DNA of 64,000 bases from positions 1 to 64,000 of the forward strand of contig NZ_LQPW01000176.1 in the NCBI RefSeq assembly GCF_002116635.1. The letters are read 5' to 3'. This stretch comes from Mycobacterium szulgai. Lineage in GTDB: Bacteria > Actinomycetota > Actinomycetes > Mycobacteriales > Mycobacteriaceae. This document shows positions 34,562-42,907 of this stretch, piece after piece. The notes beneath the pieces are model-generated. The model was not told the DNA's origin. It searched no databases and saw only the letters and a list, made by a program, of their open reading frames with translations. The translations under genes were made by a program, and so were the position numbers. Every line of letters begins with the position of its first letter. The first letter of the stretch is position 1.

Positions 34562-34573
34562 TTGACAAAACTT
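34548..34573. promoter_or_regulatory. TetR operator palindrome, site 2
   Basis: AAGTTTCGTCA (34548-34558) and TGACAAAACTT (34563-34573) flank TAAT, with one mismatch between the arms. It is the same element as at 33889-33914 and lies 23 bases before the ATG of the oxidoreductase gene while overlapping the TetR stop. It would give that gene its own regulated promoter. Confidence 0.75.
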
Positions 34574-34596
34574 TGGGCTCGTGCCAGCCTCCGAAC

Positions 34597-36153
34597 ATGG
34601 CCGATTACGACGCGATCGTCATAGGTGCCGGACACAACGGGTTGACCGCGGCGGTGCTGTTGCAGCGGGCGGGACTGCGAACCCTGTGCCTGGACGGCAA
34701 GCTGTACGCCGGCGGTATGGCCTCGACTGTGGAGCTGTTCGACGGCTATCGGTTCGAGATCGCCGGTTCGGTGCAGTTCCCGACGTCCGCGGAGGTAATC
34801 AACGAGCTGGGCCTGGACACCCTGCCGACCGTCGACCTGGACGTGATGGCGGTGGCGCTGCGTGGCGTCGGCGACGTCCCGCTGGTCCAGTACACCGACC
34901 CGATGAAGATGTTCGGCCACCTCAACGAGGTGCACGGGGCCGACGCCGTCACTGGTATGGCGGGGCTACTGGCGTGGAGCCAAGCGCCGACCCGGGCGCT
35001 GGGCAGGTTCGAGGCCGCCACGCTGCCGAAGACCTTCGACGAGATGTATGCCTGCGCCACAAATGAATTCGAGCGCGCTGCGATCGACGACATGCTGTTC
35101 GGCTCGGTCACCGACGTCCTGGACCGCTACTTTCCCGACCGTGAGAAGCACGGCGCGCTGCGGGGTTCGATGACCGTGCTGGCGGTCAACACCCTGTACC
35201 GCGGGCCGGCGACGCCGGGCAGTGCCGCCGCGCTCGCCTTCGGGCTGGGCATGCCCGAGGGCGATTTCGTGCAGATGAAGAAGCTGCGTGGCGGCATCGG
35301 CGCGCTTACCGCCCATCTGGCCCAACTGCTGGAAAGCAGCGGCGGCGAAATCAGGCTGCGGACCAAGGTGACCGAGATCCTCGTCGCCGATGGCCGGGTG
35401 ACCGGGGTGCGCACCGAAGCCGGTGACACCCTGAGCGCCCCGGTCGTCGTCTCGGCGATCGCGCCGGACGCCACGCTCAATGACCTGATCGATCCCGCGG
35501 CGCTGCCGTCTGAAATCCGGGACCGCTATGCGCGCATCGACCACCGCGGCAGCTACCTGCAGATGCACTTCGCGCTGGAGGAAGCCCCGGAGTTCGCCGC
35601 GCCGTACGAGGCCCTCAACGACCCGAGCATGCAGGCGTCGATCGGCATCTTCTGCACGCCCGAGGAAGTCCAGCAGCAGTGGGAGGACTGCCGGCGCGGG
35701 ATCGTGCCGGCCGATCCGACGGTGGTGTTGCAGATCCCGTCGGTGCACGACCCGGACCTGGCTCCGCCGGGCAAGCACGCCGCGTCGGCGTTCGCGCTGT
35801 GGTTCCCGATCGAAGGCGGCGCAGATTATGGCGAGGCGAAAGTCGAGATGGGACAACGGGTTATCGACAAGATCACCCGCCTGGCCCCCAACTTCGAGAA
35901 AAGCATCATCCGGCACACCACCTTCACCCCGAAGCACATGGGCGTGATGTTCGGTGCTCCCGGCGGCGACTACTGTCACGGGCTGTTGCACTCGGATCAG
36001 ATCGGGCAGAATCGGCCCGGCCCGAAAGGCTATATCGGCCAGCCGATTCCGATTCAAGGCCTGTATCTGGGCAGCGCGGGATGCCATGGCGGGCCCGGCA
36101 TCACCTTCATACCCGGCTACAACGCCGGCCTGGCGGCGCTGCAAGACCGCTAG
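34597..36153 (+). CDS. Phytoene-desaturase-like FAD oxidoreductase (Rv3829c type)
   Basis: The 518-residue protein belongs to the phytoene desaturase/amine oxidase superfamily. The N-terminal FAD fold is VIGAGHNGLTAAVLLQRAGLR; the C-terminal FAD-binding end is GSAGCHGGPGITFIPGYNAGLAALQ. No other carotenoid gene is nearby, so the substrate may not be a carotenoid. The ATG at 34597 was chosen over an in-frame TTG at 34573, which would lie inside the operator. Expression is likely controlled by the adjacent TetR protein. Confidence 0.88.
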   Translation: MADYDAIVIGAGHNGLTAAVLLQRAGLRTLCLDGKLYAGGMASTVELFDGYRFEIAGSVQFPTSAEVINELGLDTLPTVDLDVMAVALRGVGDVPLVQYTDPMKMFGHLNEVHGADAVTGMAGLLAWSQAPTRALGRFEAATLPKTFDEMYACATNEFERAAIDDMLFGSVTDVLDRYFPDREKHGALRGSMTVLAVNTLYRGPATPGSAAALAFGLGMPEGDFVQMKKLRGGIGALTAHLAQLLESSGGEIRLRTKVTEILVADGRVTGVRTEAGDTLSAPVVVSAIAPDATLNDLIDPAALPSEIRDRYARIDHRGSYLQMHFALEEAPEFAAPYEALNDPSMQASIGIFCTPEEVQQQWEDCRRGIVPADPTVVLQIPSVHDPDLAPPGKHAASAFALWFPIEGGADYGEAKVEMGQRVIDKITRLAPNFEKSIIRHTTFTPKHMGVMFGAPGGDYCHGLLHSDQIGQNRPGPKGYIGQPIPIQGLYLGSAGCHGGPGITFIPGYNAGLAALQDR

Positions 36154-36158
36154 CCCTT

Positions 36159-36220
36159 CGCCGAGTGTGTGCTCAGCGCGAAAAAACGCGCTGGATTTGA
36201 CAGCCAGTGCACGCTCGGCG
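36159..36220. repeat. Compound hairpin element at a synteny junction
   Basis: The outer arms CGCCGAGTGTG (36159-36169) and CACGCTCGGCG (36210-36220) pair with one G.T wobble. Inside, CAGCGCG (36174-36180) and CGCGCTG (36187-36193) form a perfect 7-bp stem over an all-A loop of six. CTGG (36191-36194) and CCAG (36204-36207) could form a competing third stem. It lies between two convergent genes, so it can terminate both; I also believe similar elements recur between mycobacterial genes. Confidence 0.65.
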
Positions 36221-36225
36221 CGGGT

Positions 36226-36564
36226 CTAATCGCGCTTGGCGAGCAGATCGTCGAGCAGCGCGATGAAATCGTGCGGACGCGCCGGGGTACACGCGGGCAC
36301 CGGTCGCAGGCCGGGCACGTCGAGGGTGATCAGCGTCGACTTGAGTGGACGGTACACGTCCAGCGGCAACCAGCGCCGAAGGTCGAGGTCTGGACTGCCC
36401 CAGATGTTGAACCGGGCCATGATCAGCCCCAGCGACTCGGCCTGGTAGCCCTGGACCTGGTCGAGTGCGATGACCTTCGACGTGCCGGACGGAAAGTGAT
36501 AGCGCCGCAACGTGATCGCTTGGCGATCGAGCTGGATCACGCCGTCGTCGTAAAACTGCATCAT
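36226..36564 (-). CDS. Small conserved protein (Rv3819 type)
   Basis: The 112-residue protein begins MMQFYDDGVIQLDRQAITLRR and alternates beta-like strands with charged turns (HFPSGTSKVIALDQVQGYQAE, FNIWGSPDLDLRRWLPLD). It has no signal peptide or membrane helix and looks like a small PH-like or beta-barrel domain. Its ATG overlaps the stop of the Rieske gene (ATGA at 36564-36561), so they are translationally coupled. Position and length match Rv3819. Function unknown. Confidence 0.8.
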   Translation of the reverse strand: MMQFYDDGVIQLDRQAITLRRYHFPSGTSKVIALDQVQGYQAESLGLIMARFNIWGSPDLDLRRWLPLDVYRPLKSTLITLDVPGLRPVPACTPARPHDFIALLDDLLAKRD

Positions 36565-38120
36565 GTGTCCGAACCCCGCGAACTCCGTAGTTGATGTCCT
36601 CGGGTGGTGAGGCACCGGCCGTCGTCCAGCCGCCACTGCCACCCATGCAGGTTGCAGGTCAACGTGTTGCCTTCCACCACACCGAATTTCGACAGGTCGG
36701 CCTTCAGGTGCGGGCAGCGGCGCTGAATCTCCCAGCCGTCCAGCGTGATCGATGCGGAGTCGTCATGGGTTTCGGCGAACCAGCCGTCGGCGTAGGCGAT
36801 TCGTTCGTCGGTCAGGCACTTGAAGAACGTGTACAGATATTCGTTGTATCCGCCTACCCGCCACGCCGTGAACCGGGTGGACAGGAAGACGGTGTTGACC
36901 CAGTCCGGCTCGTGATCGCGCAGCACGGTGCGCACCAGCTCCGGCGCGACGGCGAACCCGTAGCGTACCTTCTCGTCGGGAATGCGTTCTCGCACCGAAC
37001 GTTTCGGGAAGTCCAGGATAACCGTCTCCGGGCCCATCACCAGTTCGACCGGATACCCGATGCCGTCGCAGATCTCGTTGCTCTGCAGCATGATCGGCTC
37101 GAACAGCGCGCGCAGCGGCTCCAGCAGCGGCTCACCGGTGGCGGGGGCCCAGGTGGCCTTCTCCGCGGCCAGTACCGGGGCCATCCGCTCGGCGTACTCG
37201 GCGATGTAGTCGGCCTTACCGGTGGTGAAGATCGCCTCGGCCTGATCGACGGACATCGGGTGCTGTAGCGAATTCAGTTCGGAGCCGGTGAAATCGGCGG
37301 TCGACCCGGGAATCATCAGCAACCCGCGGTCGTGGCCGTGGGTGCGCATCTGGTCCAGGAACACCATCTGATCGGGGAAGATGTTGGCCGGGTCGCTGCG
37401 GTCGTCATTGAGGTGACGCAGTTCGGCGTCCAGAAAGCACGGCGGCCCGGCCGACGGCACTACCCAGGTCGCCCCCACCTGGGCGATGTACTGGCGGGCG
37501 CGGTCCATCCCTCGCTGTCGCTTCTGGGTGCCGAACGCCTCCTTGGCGCGCTCCGGCATGTCGTAGACCATCGGATACCAGATCGCGCCCGAGTACTGCA
37601 GCATGTGGACGTCGATGTGACCGAACTCCGACGCCAGCATGTCCAGATCGACCGGCCGGGCGTCGTTCATGTTGAAAGCCGTTGTCTGGCCGTCGGAAAC
37701 GACCAGTGCCGAGTCGCCGATCGGGCCGTCGGCGGGGGCGCGCAGCGCGACGATCATGATGTCCAGCTCGCCGCGCGGGCTTGACAGCCGGTGCTTGACC
37801 GAGTCGGTGGTCTCGAAGAATCGGTGAAACCCTAACTTCTCCAATTCATTTCGCAGATCCGGTACCGGAAAGTCGGGCAGCAGAACCACCGCGTCCTTAT
37901 TGACGTGCGCATCGAGCAGCTTGGCGTCGAAGTGGTCCTTGTGCAGGTGCGAGACGTACAGATAGTCGCAGCGCCCCAAGGCGTTCCAGTCCAGCGTGCT
38001 GTTGTCGGGAAACGGGAACCAGGATGCGAAGTAGGCCGGGTTGACCCAGGGGTCACACAGTATGCTGCCCGCCTGGGTCTGGATCAGAAAGCCGGCGTGG
38101 CCGACGCTTGTGACCTGCAC
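36561..38120 (-). CDS. MBL-fold / Rieske 2Fe-2S protein (Rv3818 type)
   Basis: The 519-residue protein fuses an N-terminal metallo-beta-lactamase-like domain (VTSVGHAGFLIQ, LYVSHLHKDHFD with the HxHxDH-like metal motif) to a C-terminal Rieske domain whose cluster ligands are RRCPHLKADL and CNLHGWQW (CxH and CxxH). The combination resembles the CMP-sialic-acid-hydroxylase-like family, so a redox reaction on an unknown substrate is probable. Starts with GTG at 38120. Matches Rv3818. Confidence 0.87.
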   Translation of the reverse strand: MQVTSVGHAGFLIQTQAGSILCDPWVNPAYFASWFPFPDNSTLDWNALGRCDYLYVSHLHKDHFDAKLLDAHVNKDAVVLLPDFPVPDLRNELEKLGFHRFFETTDSVKHRLSSPRGELDIMIVALRAPADGPIGDSALVVSDGQTTAFNMNDARPVDLDMLASEFGHIDVHMLQYSGAIWYPMVYDMPERAKEAFGTQKRQRGMDRARQYIAQVGATWVVPSAGPPCFLDAELRHLNDDRSDPANIFPDQMVFLDQMRTHGHDRGLLMIPGSTADFTGSELNSLQHPMSVDQAEAIFTTGKADYIAEYAERMAPVLAAEKATWAPATGEPLLEPLRALFEPIMLQSNEICDGIGYPVELVMGPETVILDFPKRSVRERIPDEKVRYGFAVAPELVRTVLRDHEPDWVNTVFLSTRFTAWRVGGYNEYLYTFFKCLTDERIAYADGWFAETHDDSASITLDGWEIQRRCPHLKADLSKFGVVEGNTLTCNLHGWQWRLDDGRCLTTRGHQLRSSRGSDT

Positions 38121-38157
38121 ATATACCTTTCAAGAGTCAGTTCGAGTGGTCTCGAGC

Positions 38158-38892
38158 TTAGCTTGAGTCCACATCTTCGGCTTGCCACAGCCGCCGGTAG
38201 TAGTCGATGCGCGATGGATCCGGATCCACACCGTAGGCCGCGAAGAACTCCGCTTCCCAGCTTCGGCCAGGGTAGTTCCAGCTCAACGACAATGTGGCCA
38301 CCGCCAGGTCGGCCCACCGATCGGCCACGCCGAGATCGCCGAAGTCGACATGTCCGCAACAGCGCCCGTCATCGCCGATCAGGGTGTTGGGTGAGCACGG
38401 GTCGCCGTGGCAGACCACCAGTCGGTCGACCGGCGGTGGCTCGTCCAGACCGGCGCGCTGGGCCGTGGTCAACAGCGCCAGCCGGCTCGGCACCGACCAG
38501 TCGAACGGGCACGACTGCACCGGCAGCCGGTCGTGCAGGGCGCGCAACCCCGCACCGATCGCCGGCACCGCCAGCTGCGGTGCCGCCGTCCACCGCGGGT
38601 GCACCGCACAGAGCCCGGCCAGGCCACGAGTCCGCAGCCACGTCCAATCGCGGTCGGCGCCGACGTCGAGCACCTCCGGCACCGTCAGGTACTGCGCCGC
38701 CCAGCGCAGGCGGCGTGCCTCGTCGGCGAAGTCGGCCGAGCCTGCGCTGGCCACCTTGATGTACTCGGCCCCCGAGTCGACCCGGAAGGTGACGCCGCCC
38801 AGCTCGTTGATCCAGACGGCGTGCACGGGTCTGGCGCCGGCAAGCCGCCGCACGACCGCGGGCACCTCGGGCGGTGACGGTGGGAAAGTCAC
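38158..38892 (-). CDS. Aminoglycoside-phosphotransferase-like kinase (Rv3817 type)
   Basis: The 244-residue protein has the APH/choline-kinase fold. The catalytic loop is VCHGDPCSPNTL (HGDxxxxN), and the metal-binding HVDFGDLGVADRWADLA is very close to the APH(3') sequence DxGxxxxADRxxDLA. The N-terminal ATP-binding Lys is in YIKVASAG. Whether it confers drug resistance or phosphorylates a metabolite is not known; chromosomal mycobacterial members are usually not resistance genes. Starts with GTG at 38892. Corresponds to Rv3817. Confidence 0.87.
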   Translation of the reverse strand: MTFPPSPPEVPAVVRRLAGARPVHAVWINELGGVTFRVDSGAEYIKVASAGSADFADEARRLRWAAQYLTVPEVLDVGADRDWTWLRTRGLAGLCAVHPRWTAAPQLAVPAIGAGLRALHDRLPVQSCPFDWSVPSRLALLTTAQRAGLDEPPPVDRLVVCHGDPCSPNTLIGDDGRCCGHVDFGDLGVADRWADLAVATLSLSWNYPGRSWEAEFFAAYGVDPDPSRIDYYRRLWQAEDVDSS

Positions 38893-38964
38893 TGCTCACC
38901 TTTCTGGCCGGGGTTTTTAACCACTCCAGCAAACTGGCAGCTGGGAGCACTAGGCTAAATAGCT

Positions 38965-39744
38965 GTGGAACCGGTATACGGGACGGTCATTCAGCTTGCC
39001 CGCTTGATGTGGCGCATACAGGGATTGCGGATCACCGTGACCGGTGTGGAGAACATTCCGGCCAGCGGCGGTGGCGTCGTCGCCATCAACCACACCGGCT
39101 ATCTGGACTTCACCTTCGGCGGTTTGCCTGCCTACAAGCAGGGTCTGGGCCGCAAGGTGCGCTTCATGGCCAAGCAGGAGGTATTCGACCACAAGATCAC
39201 CGGCCCGATCATGCGGTCCCTGCGACATATCCCGGTGGACCGGCAAAGCGGCGCTGCCTCCTATGACGCGGCGGTGACCATGCTGAAGGCCGGTGAGTTG
39301 GTGGGGGTGTACCCCGAGGCCACGATCAGCCGCAGCTTCGAGATCAAGGAGTTCAAGACCGGAGCGGCCCGGATGGCCGTCGACGCCGGGGTGCCGATCA
39401 TTCCCCACATCGTGTGGGGGGCGCAGCGAATCTGGACCAAGGGCTACCCCAAGAAGATCGTTCGCCCGAAGGTGCCGATCGCGATCGTCGTCGGCGAGCC
39501 GATCGAACCGACGCTGCCCACGCCCGAGCTGAGCGGGCTGCTGCACTCACGGATGCAGCATTTGCTGATCCAGGCGCAAGAGCAGTACGGACCGCATCCC
39601 GCGGGTGAGTTCTGGGTGCCGCACCGCCTCGGTGGTGGTGCCCCTTCGCTGGCCGAGGCAAGCCGGATGGATGCCCAGGAGGCGGCCGAGAAGGCCGCCC
39701 GCCGCGCGCAAGGTACTCACCCGGCCGGGGCGCCGGAGCAGTGA
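38965..39744 (+). CDS. PlsC-type acyltransferase 1 (Rv3816c type)
   Basis: The 259-residue protein has the glycerolipid acyltransferase motifs: the HX4D pair in AINHTGYLDF and the substrate-binding YPEATISRSFE, plus VPIIPHIVWGAQRIW. These enzymes acylate lysophosphatidic acid or related lipids at the inner membrane face. It is the first of three tandem homologues that share the C-terminal WVPxRLGGGAPxxxEA. Start GTG at 38965. Downstream paralogue begins 3 bases after its stop, so all are one operon. Confidence 0.9.
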   Translation: MEPVYGTVIQLARLMWRIQGLRITVTGVENIPASGGGVVAINHTGYLDFTFGGLPAYKQGLGRKVRFMAKQEVFDHKITGPIMRSLRHIPVDRQSGAASYDAAVTMLKAGELVGVYPEATISRSFEIKEFKTGAARMAVDAGVPIIPHIVWGAQRIWTKGYPKKIVRPKVPIAIVVGEPIEPTLPTPELSGLLHSRMQHLLIQAQEQYGPHPAGEFWVPHRLGGGAPSLAEASRMDAQEAAEKAARRAQGTHPAGAPEQ

Positions 39745-39747
39745 TCG

Positions 39748-40503
39748 ATGGCCGAGCCCACCTACCGCGCCTGCGAGATCCTGGCCAAGCTCTTGGTCCG
39801 GGCCACCCGAACCCAGATCTCCTACCTCGGCGAGGAGAACATCCCCGAGCAGGGCGGGGCCGTGATCGCCATCAACCACACCAGCTACGTCGACTGGCTG
39901 CCGGCCGCACTGGCGATGAACCGGCGGCGGCGCCGGCTGCGCTTCATGATCAAAGCCGAGATGCAGAGGGTGAAGATCGTCAACTTCTTGATCAAGCAGA
40001 ACGGAGCGATTCCGGTAGACCGAAGCTCCGGGCACGGGGCCTATGCCGCCGCAGTGGAGGCGTTGCGCCACGGCGAGGTGGTCGCCGTCTACCCGGAGGC
40101 CACCATCAGCCGCAGCTTCGAGTTGAAGGAGTTCAAGTCGGGTGCCGCCCGGATGGCCGTGGAGGCCGACGTCCCGATCGTCCCGTTGATTGTGTGGGGC
40201 TCCCAGCGGATCTGGACAAAGGGCCATCCAAGACAGCTGGGGCGCAAGAAGATACCGGTCGTCGTGGCGGCCGGTCCGCCGATACATGCCACCGCGGACA
40301 TCGCGGCGACCGACGAGGTGCTGCGCGAAACGATGACCACGCTGCTGCACAAGGTGCAGCAGGACTATCCCCAGCCCGCGGGGGCTCACTGGCTGCCGCG
40401 GCGCCTCGGTGGCGGTGCACCGACGCTCGACGAGGCAGCACAAATGGACGCTGAAGACGCCGCGGCGAAAGCCGCGAACCGGAACCCGCATCAGTCCGGG
40501 TAG
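39748..40503 (+). CDS. PlsC-type acyltransferase 2 (Rv3815c type)
   Basis: The 251-residue paralogue keeps the catalytic HX4D (INHTSYVDW) and the YPEATISRSFELKEFKSGAARMA block. It differs from copy 1 by an extra basic stretch after motif I (MNRRRRRLRFMIKAEM), shared with copy 3. The ATG at 39748 lies 3 bases past the stop of copy 1. Acyl donor and acceptor are unknown. Confidence 0.9.
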   Translation: MAEPTYRACEILAKLLVRATRTQISYLGEENIPEQGGAVIAINHTSYVDWLPAALAMNRRRRRLRFMIKAEMQRVKIVNFLIKQNGAIPVDRSSGHGAYAAAVEALRHGEVVAVYPEATISRSFELKEFKSGAARMAVEADVPIVPLIVWGSQRIWTKGHPRQLGRKKIPVVVAAGPPIHATADIAATDEVLRETMTTLLHKVQQDYPQPAGAHWLPRRLGGGAPTLDEAAQMDAEDAAAKAANRNPHQSG

Positions 40504-40523
40504 GCGGAAGGAGTATCTACACG

Positions 40524-41318
40524 ATGGCAGAGCCGTTTTTCCGATTCATGGAATTCTTCGTTCCGTCGGTAGTCGCGCTGAACGGGAACAAGATCACCTA
40601 CCGGGGCCTGGAGAACATTCCCGCCCGCGGTGGCGCTCTGATTGCGCTGAACCACACCAGCTATGTCGACTGGATTCCCGCTTCGATCGCCGCCAAGGAA
40701 CGCCGTCGGCGGCTGCGGTTCATGATCAAGGCCGAAATGCAGGACGTGAAAGCGGTCAACTACGTCATCAAGCACACCCAGCTGATTCCGGTGGACCGCA
40801 CGGTAGGAGCCGAGGCTTTCGCGGTGGCCGTGCAGCGGCTCAAGGAGGGCGAACTCGTAGGGTTGCACCCCGAGGCGACCATCAGCCGCAGCTACGAACT
40901 AAGGGAGTTCAAGACCGGGGCGGCCCGGATGGCGCTGGAGGCCCGGGTGCCGATCATTCCCATGATCGTGTGGGGTGCGCACCGGATCTGGCCGAAGGAC
41001 CACCCAAAGAATCTGTTCCGCAACAAGATTCCGATCGCGGTGGCGATTGGAACGCCGATGTGGCCGCAGGGCGACGTCGAGCAGTTCAACAGTGCGCTGC
41101 GCCAAGTCATGAACACGATGCTTTACCGGGTGCAGGAGGAGTATCCGCATCCGGAAGGGGAGTACTGGGTACCGCGGCGGCTCGGCGGCGGCGCACCGAC
41201 GCCGGACGAGTCGAAGGAGTTCCGGTTGGCCGAATTGGCCGAGCGGATGCAGAAGCAGGGATACGACGGCGTGACGGCACGGCGCCCGGAGGAAGGCAGA
41301 CGACGCCTCGGTGACTGA
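40524..41318 (+). CDS. PlsC-type acyltransferase 3 (Rv3814c type)
   Basis: The 264-residue third copy has LNHTSYVDW (HX4D) and HPEATISRSYELREF, with His in place of Tyr before PEAT. A good ribosome site, GGAAGGAG, precedes the ATG at 40524. It carries a longer charged C-terminal tail (AERMQKQGYDGVTARRPEEG). The stop overlaps the GTG of the HAD gene by 8 bases. Sequence similarity to copy 2 is higher than to copy 1, suggesting successive duplication. Confidence 0.9.
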   Translation: MAEPFFRFMEFFVPSVVALNGNKITYRGLENIPARGGALIALNHTSYVDWIPASIAAKERRRRLRFMIKAEMQDVKAVNYVIKHTQLIPVDRTVGAEAFAVAVQRLKEGELVGLHPEATISRSYELREFKTGAARMALEARVPIIPMIVWGAHRIWPKDHPKNLFRNKIPIAVAIGTPMWPQGDVEQFNSALRQVMNTMLYRVQEEYPHPEGEYWVPRRLGGGAPTPDESKEFRLAELAERMQKQGYDGVTARRPEEGRRRLGD

Positions 41319-42147
41319 GTCGACCGTCAGCCCAACGCCGCCGGCCCTCATCGCATGCGATGTCGACGGCACCTTGTTCGACGACGACGAGAGCCTCACC
41401 CCGCGCACCCGGGATGCGGTCCGGGCAGCGGTTGCCGGCGGTGCGCAATTCATCCTGGCCACCGGCCGGCCACCGCGATGGATCCGGCCGGTGGTGGAGG
41501 CGCTCGGGTTCGCACCGATGGCGGTGTGTGCCAACGGCGCGGTGATCTACAACCCCGCGACCGACCGGGTGGTGTCGGCGCGCACCCTGGGCGTCGATGC
41601 CCTGGCCAGGCTGGCCCAGGTTGCCCTGCGCGTCATCCCGAACGCGGGCCTGGCGGTCGAGCGGATCGGCGAGCGCGCGCACGACACGGTGACCCCGCAG
41701 TTCGTCAGCTCACCTGGCTACGAGCACGCCTGGCTCAACCCCGACAACACCGAGGTGTCGATCGAAGACCTGCTCAGCACGCCGGCGATCAAACTGCTGA
41801 TCCGAAGCGCCGGTTCCCGCAGCGCCGACATGGCGGCCGAACTGGCCAAATACGTCAACAGCGAGGGCGATCTCACCTACTCCACCAACAACGGTCTGGT
41901 GGAGATCGTGCCCCGGGGCGTCAGCAAAGCCACCGGCGTCGCGGAGATCGCCCGACCGCTGGGGATCGCCGATGCGCAGGTGGTGGCATTCGGCGATATG
42001 CCCAACGACGTGCCGATGCTGCTGCAGGCCGGGCTGGGCGTCGCGATGGGCAACGCCCATCCCGACGCCGTGGCTGCCGCCAATGAGGTGACCGCTCCCA
42101 ACAACGAGGACGGCGTCGCGCGGGTGCTGGAGCGGTGGTGGTCTTAG
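41311..42147 (+). CDS. HAD-superfamily Cof-type phosphatase (Rv3813c type)
   Basis: The 278-residue protein has all four HAD motifs: the nucleophile Asp in ACDVDGTLFDDD, ILATGRP (motif II), a Lys in SKATGVAEIARPLG (motif III) and VVAFGDMPNDVPML (motif IV). The large C2B cap is typical of Cof-type sugar-phosphate or nucleotide phosphatases. Translation is coupled to the third acyltransferase by an 8-base overlap, which hints at phosphatidate or a related lipid precursor as substrate (inference). Confidence 0.9.
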   Translation: MTESTVSPTPPALIACDVDGTLFDDDESLTPRTRDAVRAAVAGGAQFILATGRPPRWIRPVVEALGFAPMAVCANGAVIYNPATDRVVSARTLGVDALARLAQVALRVIPNAGLAVERIGERAHDTVTPQFVSSPGYEHAWLNPDNTEVSIEDLLSTPAIKLLIRSAGSRSADMAAELAKYVNSEGDLTYSTNNGLVEIVPRGVSKATGVAEIARPLGIADAQVVAFGDMPNDVPMLLQAGLGVAMGNAHPDAVAAANEVTAPNNEDGVARVLERWWS

Positions 42148-42223
42148 CCTCAGGCGCCTCGGACTGGAGCGCGATGTGGGACACTGCCCGCGTGCCTGCG
42201 TTTAGCCGACCGGAGGACCGCTA

Positions 42224-42907
42224 GTGGGTTCCGAAGAAGACCCACCGGTAACCGGCGCGCCCGGGGACGGCGAGCCGAGTACTGGCGAGCCCGAGTCCCG
42301 GGCCGTGTTCGAGGACGAGCAGGACAAGCAGGACGAGCAGGACAAGCAGGACGAGCAGGACAAGCAGGGCGAGCCGCCCAAGAAGCGGCCCGGCAGCGTC
42401 AAGTATCAGGACGCCGCGACCACCAAGCCACGGCCGCCCACCCCCGCCGAGTTGCGCGCACGCCAGAAATTCGAAGACAAGCAGCGCGAGCTCGAAGAGG
42501 CCCGGCAGGAGGCAGAAGCCAAGCGCCGCAAGCAGAAGCGGGTGCTGATGGGCGCCGCCGCCGGCGTCGGGATAGTGGGTCTGGTGGCCGGCCTCGGGTA
42601 TTGGCTGCTGACGCCCGACACCGTCACCGCCCAGTGCGTTCAGGAGGATCCGAACGGCCAGCCGGTCATCGTCCCGGACAGCTATTGCACCGGCCACACC
42701 GCGGGCCTCAACGGCTTTTTCTTCTACGGCGGCCATCAGTACCGCTATTACTACGGCAGCTCGGGGTCCGTCGGATCGCGGCCGATCGGCGGATCCACCA
42801 CCGCACCCAAGGGCGCGACCGTCAAGACGAAGTCGGGTACCACGATTTCGCGCGGCGGCCTCGGTGGCAGCGGCGGCAAGGGCGGCGGCGGGAGCGGCGG
42901 CTCGTGA
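42224..42907 (+). CDS. YgiB/DUF1190-like membrane protein with acidic repeat
   Basis: The 227-residue protein has an acidic N-terminal half with three exact 18-bp repeats encoding DEQDKQ (42314-42367), a charged helix (ARQKFEDKQRELEEARQEAEAK), a basic patch and one membrane helix (about 108-127). The outside C-terminal part has a Cys pair, aromatic GFFFYGGHQYRYYYG and a tail, TTAPKGATVKTKSGTTISRGGLGG, like that of E. coli YgiB/DUF1190 proteins. It begins with GTG at 42224 and overlaps the ATP-grasp gene (GTGA), as ygiB and ygiC are paired in E. coli. Not present at this place in M. tuberculosis. Confidence 0.75.
   Translation: MGSEEDPPVTGAPGDGEPSTGEPESRAVFEDEQDKQDEQDKQDEQDKQGEPPKKRPGSVKYQDAATTKPRPPTPAELRARQKFEDKQRELEEARQEAEAKRRKQKRVLMGAAAGVGIVGLVAGLGYWLLTPDTVTAQCVQEDPNGQPVIVPDSYCTGHTAGLNGFFFYGGHQYRYYYGSSGSVGSRPIGGSTTAPKGATVKTKSGTTISRGGLGGSGGKGGGGSGGS
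42314..42367 (+). repeat. Three exact 18-bp tandem repeats, in frame
   Basis: GACGAGCAGGACAAGCAG is repeated at 42314-42331, 42332-42349 and 42350-42367. Each copy encodes Asp-Glu-Gln-Asp-Lys-Gln in the cytoplasmic part of the YgiB-like protein, so copy-number change would not shift the frame. Confidence 0.9.

Noticed and set aside
42601..42903. N-terminal extension of the ATP-grasp ligase
   Set aside because: It reads the YgiB-like gene out of frame; the GTG at 42904 overlapping the upstream stop is the natural start.
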